From contig JACZZP010000002.1 in NCBI GenBank assembly GCA_015183035.1, forward strand, positions 992,001-1,056,000: a stretch of 64,000 bases of DNA, read 5' to 3'. Positions within the stretch are counted from its first letter, which is position 1. The number at the start of each line of letters is the position of its first letter. The position numbers and the translations under genes are program-made. Positions 60,846 to 64,000 of this stretch are shown here, piece after piece. Source of the stretch: Meloidogyne chitwoodi (taxonomy: Eukaryota > Nematoda > Chromadorea > Rhabditida > Meloidogynidae). Under the pieces are notes generated by a model. The model was not told the DNA's origin. It saw only the letters and a program-made list of their open reading frames with translations, and made no database searches.

Positions 60846-63800
60846 TTATTCTTCCTCACATTTTTTCTCTTCACTTGTCGAAGCCTTATCTATTACATTG
60901 ATATCAAAATTTGTTTTTGGCTCATCAATAATTAAAACTGGAGACTCATTATTAGATTGAATGGAAGGTGGAACATCACTGCTAGTTGATTGTGTTTCTT
61001 GTTGTCTTATAGGAATTATAGTTGAATTAGGCAAAGCTTGCCTCTGTTTCTGTTGTTCATGTTCTTGAAGATTAACAGCTTCTACAATTCGATTCCAAAC
61101 AATATTAAGCAATTTAGAGTCCTCATGGATATCAGATCCTTCAATATTAAAGCGCTAAAAACTTTTTAAATAATTATTTTAATTATTAATGAAAACCTGA
61201 GCATTATCGCAAAGTAAATTAACATCAGCGGTCATTTGTTCTAACGACATATATTTATCATCATCAATCTTTTTTCGAATTCGATTTAAATCCATCGGAT
61301 TTTCAATTTGCTCATAATAATCAGGATATTCCCGTCGAGATGGCAATTGGATAAAAGGACCTGCCAACTTTTTGCCACTACTTAAATTTTTGGAAAAATA
61401 TTATATAATAAAAATTACAAATTATAATATCACCTATCCTTGTAAGTTAGCAATGCTGTCAAACAAGTAATTAATTTTTCGGTGAATTTTGGATTTGAAG
61501 GTGGCATTTTTATTCCTTTTGCACGTTTTCCTCCTCCACGCCTTCCAGGAACAGGCGTTCCAGCGTTACTTTCATCGCCAGAACCAGCGCCACTCTGCAA
61601 ATAGTTTAAAAATTTGAACTTAAATAAATTTGGGGGAGGGTCAATTCATACACCGTTTGTACAATGCCTCTAAAAACAGTGTTGTAAGGCCCTATAATGA
61701 ATTTAAAATTTTCCATACTTCTTCGTCCATTGCTTTTTTGCGTTTACGACCACGCTTTGCAGGCTCTGATCTTTCTGGAGTTCCATCATTTTTGCGTCCA
61801 ACACCTCGTTTCTTTTTACTAGGCATCAATTCAGAAATATCCTCATCATCTTCAGTTTCCTCCCATCCTTCATCAATTTGACGAAGCCACTCTTTATCGG
61901 ACAACAAATCCTTAAAATATCAATTTAAATTCTAACAATTTTGCTTTTTAACCTGGGAATAGTTGACATCTTTGCGTCTTCGACGACTCGTTTCTGAGAA
62001 TTCTAGAGCTTGGGTGTGCTTATCTTTACCTTGTCCTTCTTTTTCCTTATTCTCATCTTCAATGAAACGAAGATGTTGCTTAATAATGGATGTAGGAATT
62101 TCATTTTCCTCGATAAGTCGAGGCTTTCGACGACATTCCATAGCCTCAGCTCTGCGACGATCAATATCCATTTGTTGAAACAAATCAAATTCTTGTTCAC
62201 TGCGCGCAATCATCTGATTAATGACCTCATCGTCTGGAACTTCATCTTCATCGTTATCATCGTTTTCAGCCCGAATAATTTCTTCTAACATTTTTTGCCG
62301 TTCAGCACCAGTGGAACGTTGATCGAATTTCCCAGCTTGGATCACTTTCTCGTCAACATTAAGTTTGAAGCGCGCAGCAGCTAAAATTTTCTCTTCAACA
62401 CTGTTGGCAGTGATTAAACGAAGAACACGCACCTAAAAGTAGTATTTTTACAAACAAATTGATAGTGCTTAGGAATCAAAGAAAAATTGAATAGTTATTT
62501 TCAGCTCAATTATCAAAACTTTTCATGAAACATTCACCTCACGAGTTTGACCAATACGGTGTGCTCTATCTTGAGCTTGCATATCCTGAAATTAATATAT
62601 CTATTTAATTAATAAAGATATATATTTTAAAAAATTAATAATAAATAACCTGATGAGGGTTCCAATCAGAATCAAACAGGATAACAGTATCTGCAGACTG
62701 CAAATTTAAACCTAGACCACCAGCTCGAGTACTTAACATAAACAGGAAATATTCTGATCCAGGAGTATTGAATTCTTTAAGGAGATTGCCACGATCCTCA
62801 TGCTTTGTGCTACCATCCAAACGCAAATATTTCCAATAACGATACTAAAATTAGCAGATTAAAAAAGTTAACAATGAGCATGTTTTAATTTCTAAATTAC
62901 CTTGAAGTAGTCTTCCATTATGTTCATCAATTGCGTCATTTGACAAAAAATTAGTACTCGGTGACCTGTTACCTTCAATTTAGGCAAAATACGATCGAGT
63001 AGTTCAAATTTTCCTGACACACGATAAAGATCTTTTCTATAAAGTAATATTTTTATGATAAAAATCTCAAAAGTTACCCGCTAACTTCTTTAACATTCCA
63101 ATGGCTTTGACATTCATCTTCAACACTATGGAAAAGGAAAGGATGATTACAAAGTTTACGTAAATGTACAACGGTATTCATCAAAGCACGTCCACCTTGC
63201 TGAAATTAAATAGATGATTTGACTATATAATGTTCAAATCAAAATACCACATGTTTTGAATCAATAAGAAGACCCCTTTGCAAGTGTTTATAAACAACTC
63301 TTTGAAGTGCACTCATATCGCATTTAATAACGTATTCTGTCTTTTCAGGTAATTGAGATTCTACTTCTTTTTTCAAACGACGTAAAAGGAATGGACGCAA
63401 AACTTTGTGAAGACGACGAATGATTATCATTGTTTCTTCTTGATTTAATTCCAATTTTTCTCCTGTAGCAGCAAAAGGTGCATTAAACCTGAAAAATAAA
63501 TTGATTTATAAAATCTTCGCAATTCAAACCATTGTTCAAAAGTTCCACAAGAGCTGAAAATAGTAGGAAGCAAAAAATTAAGCAACGCCCAAAGTTCTGG
63601 CAATTTGTTCTGAAGAGGAGTTCCTGTCAATAAAAGACGATGTTGAGCAGAGAAATATCCATTCAGGGTCAGCGTAAGCTTACAATTGTGATTCTTCATT
63701 CGATGGCCTTCATCAATTATCATATATTTCCAGCGAATCTGACAAATATAGACATAAGTCAAATAAATTAACTACAAACTTTTCCCAACAAGGATCTTTC

Positions 63801-64000
63801 TTTAAGAACGTAGTCATAAGTAGTCAATAAGACATTAAACGCTCCCTTACGAACAATCCTTAAAATAAATATTTTAGCAATTAAAAAACAAAAAGAGATA
63901 ATCATGTATCATCTGTGCTTTTATGTTTAAATAAAATATATTAATAAACAAAGATAATAAAAAAATATTCAAAAAACTAACGGTTCTAAACGTTTGCGTT
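60846..64000 (-). CDS. swsn-4: SWI/SNF ATPase BRG1/BRM, 3' part (5' end outside the window)
   Basis: This minus-strand gene enters from the right edge, so only the C-terminal half of the protein is present. In protein order: helicase motif II region [17 protein letters not shown], motif [42 protein letters not shown], then the second RecA lobe ([47 protein letters not shown]). Next come [20 protein letters not shown], the SnAC-like region ([20 protein letters not shown]), a basic AT-hook-like stretch ([15 protein letters not shown]) and a C-terminal bromodomain ([40 protein letters not shown]). It ends with an acidic tail at 60846. It is the motor of the SWI/SNF (BAF) chromatin-remodelling complex in the nucleus. 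Intact over the visible part. Confidence 0.96.

Noticed and set aside
61630..62288. Plus-strand frames opposite the SWI/SNF ATPase gene
   Set aside because: Shadows of conserved minus-strand exons.

Overview
This window is nuclear DNA of a nematode, most likely a plant-parasitic tylenchid close to root-knot nematodes (Meloidogyne) with a very AT-rich genome. The case rests on short GT..AG introns with T-rich acceptors in nearly every gene; clear animal genes (tubby, CFAP20, SWEET sugar transporter, PiT phosphate transporter, malic enzyme, a BTB-BACK-PHR protein, the SWI/SNF ATPase); nematode hallmarks (ShKT domains, a transthyretin-like protein, a thaumatin-like protein); and two secreted family-3 pectate lyases, which among animals are known from plant-parasitic nematodes. 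The genus is an inference. No rRNA, tRNA, CRISPR or prokaryotic operon was seen.

Layout. 1-2019: gene-poor AT-rich DNA. 2-8.8 kb: a SWEET transporter with a long cytosolic tail, an unrecognised Lys-rich/acidic-tailed protein, and a small Tyr/Trp-rich protein with two possible last exons. 9.1-12.3 kb (minus): a secreted mosaic protein made of a Gly-rich part, long Asp/Glu/Ser tracts and two ShKT domains. 12.8-15.2 kb: a secreted-protein gene broken by two stop codons and by a 637-bp Mutator-like element with about 200-bp inverted ends and a 9-bp target duplication. 16.2-20 kb: CFAP20, a GNAT acetyltransferase with a one-base frameshift, and a divergent pectate lyase-like gene. 20.8-25.1 kb: tubby and a thaumatin-like protein. 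25.3-30.3 kb (minus): three tandem genes for secreted Thr-rich, Cys-rich proteins; the outer two are almost identical, introns included.

32-43.3 kb: PiT transporter, a BTB-BACK-PHR gene whose 1.66-kb intron holds an antisense gene for a secreted protein, and NADP-malic enzyme. 44.7-46.8 kb: a pectate lyase with its conserved acidic motif intact, and a transthyretin-like protein. 48.3-51.3 kb: a MYORG-like family-31 glycosidase. 51.6-60.3 kb: a run of mostly secreted, lineage-specific genes and their broken duplicates (a two-repeat Cys/His protein in a GC-richer island, an 'LP-repeat' pseudogene, a Gly/Cys-rich small protein, a Lys/Glu/Asn coiled-coil protein, a small LIM protein, an acidic secreted protein). 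60.8-64 kb (minus): the 3' part of the BRG1/BRM-type ATPase gene, running off the right edge.

Housekeeping genes are interleaved with secreted genes. The secreted set (pectate lyases, transthyretin-like, thaumatin-like, ShKT mosaic, Thr-rich trio, 51-60 kb cluster) is a reasonable candidate pool for secretions acting on the host or at the nematode surface, but only the pectate lyases have a family-level reason to act on plants. Several of these loci show recent duplication, decay or transposon insertion, whereas the housekeeping genes are intact.
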